DNA of 64,000 nucleotides. Source: Crocinitomicaceae bacterium. Its GTDB lineage: Bacteria > Bacteroidota > Bacteroidia > Flavobacteriales_D > Crocinitomicaceae. Position numbers and translations under genes: made by a program. Positions 62,671 through 64,000 of this stretch are shown in pieces (position 1 is the first letter of the stretch; each line of letters starts with the position of its first letter). Location: assembly GCA_024639405.1 (NCBI GenBank), contig JAHEIL010000001.1, forward strand, positions 62,001 through 126,000. Reading direction: 5' to 3'. The notes under the pieces are model-generated. The model did no database searches and was not told where the DNA came from. It was given only the letters and a program-made list of their open reading frames with translations.

Positions 62671-63879
62671 TTACAAACGTTCAATAATTGTTGCGTAACC
62701 TTGTCCAACCCCAATACACATTGTAACCAACGCATATTGTTTGTTGGTGCGTTGCAATTCTAAAGCTGCACTTAAAAGTATTCTACCGCCTGTCATTCCT
62801 AATGGATGACCCAATGCAATTGCACCACCATTTGGATTGATTCTTGGATCATTATCAGCCAAGCCCATTTTACGTGTACAAGCCAAAACTTGTGCTGCAA
62901 ATGCTTCATTCAACTCCAAAACATCCATTTGATCAAGTGTTAATCCTGTTCGCTTCAAAACTTTTTCACTTGCATAAACTGGCCCAATCCCCATAATTCT
63001 TGGCTCAACACCAGCAACTGCAGCACCTACAATGCGTGCAATTGGTTTTAAATTATTGGTAATAATCGCTTGTTCTGAAGCCATCAACAAGGCAACAGCG
63101 CCATCATTTAAACCTGAAGAATTACCAGCGGTAACACTTCCATCCTTTTTAAATGCTGGTCTCAATCCTCCTAAACTTTCAATCGTAGTTGAAGGTCTTG
63201 CAAATTCATCTTCTGAAAAAATAATTGGATCTTTCTTTTTTTGTGGGATTTCAATTGGGATAATTTCTTGCGCTAATCGTCCATTTTTCATAGCAGCTGC
63301 CGCTTTTTGTTGCGACCAATATGCAAATTGATCTTGAGAAGCACGATCGATCCCGTATAATTCAACTAAGTTCTCTGCTGTATTTCCCATTCCATCAACA
63401 CCATACAATGCTTCCATTCTTGGATTGATAAATCGCCACCCGAAAGAGGAATCAAATAATTGAGCATCACGACCAAAAGCTGTGCTTGTTTTTGACATAA
63501 CCCATGGTCCTCTTGTCATATTTTCTACCCCGCCAGCAATGTATAAATCACCTGCACCGTCTTTAATTGCTCGAGAAGCATTGATCGTTGCAGCCATTCC
63601 GGACGCACACAATCGATTGACAGTTTCACCACCAGATTGAAATGGCAAGCCTGCCAACAATCCGGCCATTCGAGCAACATTTCTATTGTCTTCTCCAGCT
63701 TGATTAGCACAACCAAGAATTACATCTTCAATTAATAAAGGGTCTAGATTTGGATGACGATCCATTAAACCTTTAATAACTGTTGCTGCTAAATCATCAG
63801 GGCGAATGGTTGACAAAGTCCCACCAAAACTACCAATTGGAGAACGCAATCCATCTACAATAAAAACATCTTTTGACAT
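62671..63879 (-). CDS. Acetyl-CoA C-acyltransferase (thiolase)
   Basis: A 402-residue thiolase that cleaves 3-oxoacyl-CoA in beta-oxidation. The active site is complete: Cys91 in NRLCASGMA, LNEAFAAQ, His in NPNGGAIALGHPLG, and the second Cys in CIGVGQGYATI. The pattern is of the FadA/PcaF class rather than the short-chain biosynthetic AtoB class. No other fad genes are seen in the window, though they may lie beyond 64000. The start ATG at 63879 is preceded by a -7-like box (TATCTTTA on the minus strand). Confidence 0.93.
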   Translation of the reverse strand: MSKDVFIVDGLRSPIGSFGGTLSTIRPDDLAATVIKGLMDRHPNLDPLLIEDVILGCANQAGEDNRNVARMAGLLAGLPFQSGGETVNRLCASGMAATINASRAIKDGAGDLYIAGGVENMTRGPWVMSKTSTAFGRDAQLFDSSFGWRFINPRMEALYGVDGMGNTAENLVELYGIDRASQDQFAYWSQQKAAAAMKNGRLAQEIIPIEIPQKKKDPIIFSEDEFARPSTTIESLGGLRPAFKKDGSVTAGNSSGLNDGAVALLMASEQAIITNNLKPIARIVGAAVAGVEPRIMGIGPVYASEKVLKRTGLTLDQMDVLELNEAFAAQVLACTRKMGLADNDPRINPNGGAIALGHPLGMTGGRILLSAALELQRTNKQYALVTMCIGVGQGYATIIERL

Positions 63880-64000
63880 ATACTAAATTTGATTTCATAA
63901 AGATAGTATTTTTTCAAAGTACATAAACTTTGTGATGTAAAATAGCGTTCAAAAACACAATAATTGATGCATTGTAAGATATAATTTGTAATTTCAACCA

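Overview
The window is an AT-rich, gene-dense piece of chromosome from a member of the Bacteroidota, most likely order Flavobacteriales. A placement near Crocinitomicaceae (Fluviicola-like) is only a guess. Support: promoter boxes of the Bacteroidota type (TAnnTTTG), three secreted proteins with a C-terminal type IX secretion (T9SS) sorting domain, Bacteroidota-type small families (DUF6702, DUF5723, DUF2452, DUF4389), a long SecA with a C-terminal SEC-C zinc motif, and very few Shine-Dalgarno-like sequences. I see no tRNA, rRNA, CRISPR array, insertion sequence, prophage or other mobile element, and no broken gene. No gap between genes exceeds about 200 bases; the longest lie before secA and between 21401 and 21587.

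Layout. 1-5615: the 5' part of a YwbE-family gene, a class IV aminotransferase and a rhomboid protease on the minus strand; then rpe, a DinB-family gene and a secreted protein; then a universal stress protein and a CvfB-like S1 protein. 5671-9242: pyrG-yidC with a clear promoter and terminator. 9333-13965: a KAS III enzyme, a DUF6702 protein overlapping an M1 peptidase, and a converging secreted protein. 14036-15947: mnmA converging with a small XRE regulator whose promoter carries an inverted repeat. 16096-19973: a tight minus-strand operon DUF1456-ettA-VF530-pepD-DUF3820. 20106-23665: envelope proteins of unknown function and an SF2 helicase. 23808-31686: trxB, pcm, a carboxyltransferase-elaA-M13 peptidase operon, and ffh-msrA. 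31763-41854: an amino-acid permease, two T9SS cargo proteins, two large uncharacterised secreted proteins, a RecD-like helicase and a LapA-like membrane protein. 41965-49322: efp, a DUF2452 protein, an MFS transporter, a queuosine-precursor transporter, a C40 peptidase, a MerR regulator, aroB-DUF1295 and proline dehydrogenase. 49319-58398: guaA-LysM/receptor protein-hemF on the minus strand, and secA-DUF2520-kdsC on the plus strand. 58401-63879: a minus-strand run of thiolase, large lipoprotein, DUF5723 barrel and T9SS propeller-like protein.

Most genes are housekeeping. They cover nucleotide synthesis (pyrG, guaA), protein export and insertion (secA, yidC, ffh), redox repair (trxB, msrA), translation (efp, ettA, mnmA), and lipid A/KDO, shikimate and haem steps. 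The less ordinary signals are regulatory and architectural. Six genes (mnmA, pcm, the MFS gene, aroB, proline dehydrogenase, guaA) have the promoter -7 box exactly four bases before the ATG, which predicts leaderless mRNAs. TTTACA/TGTAAA inverted repeats sit in the XRE promoter and in front of mnmA. The C40 and MerR genes have abutting opposed promoters. Several convergent gene pairs overlap at their 3' ends with no terminator. The most system-like unknown is the lipoprotein-barrel-T9SS operon at 58401-62636.
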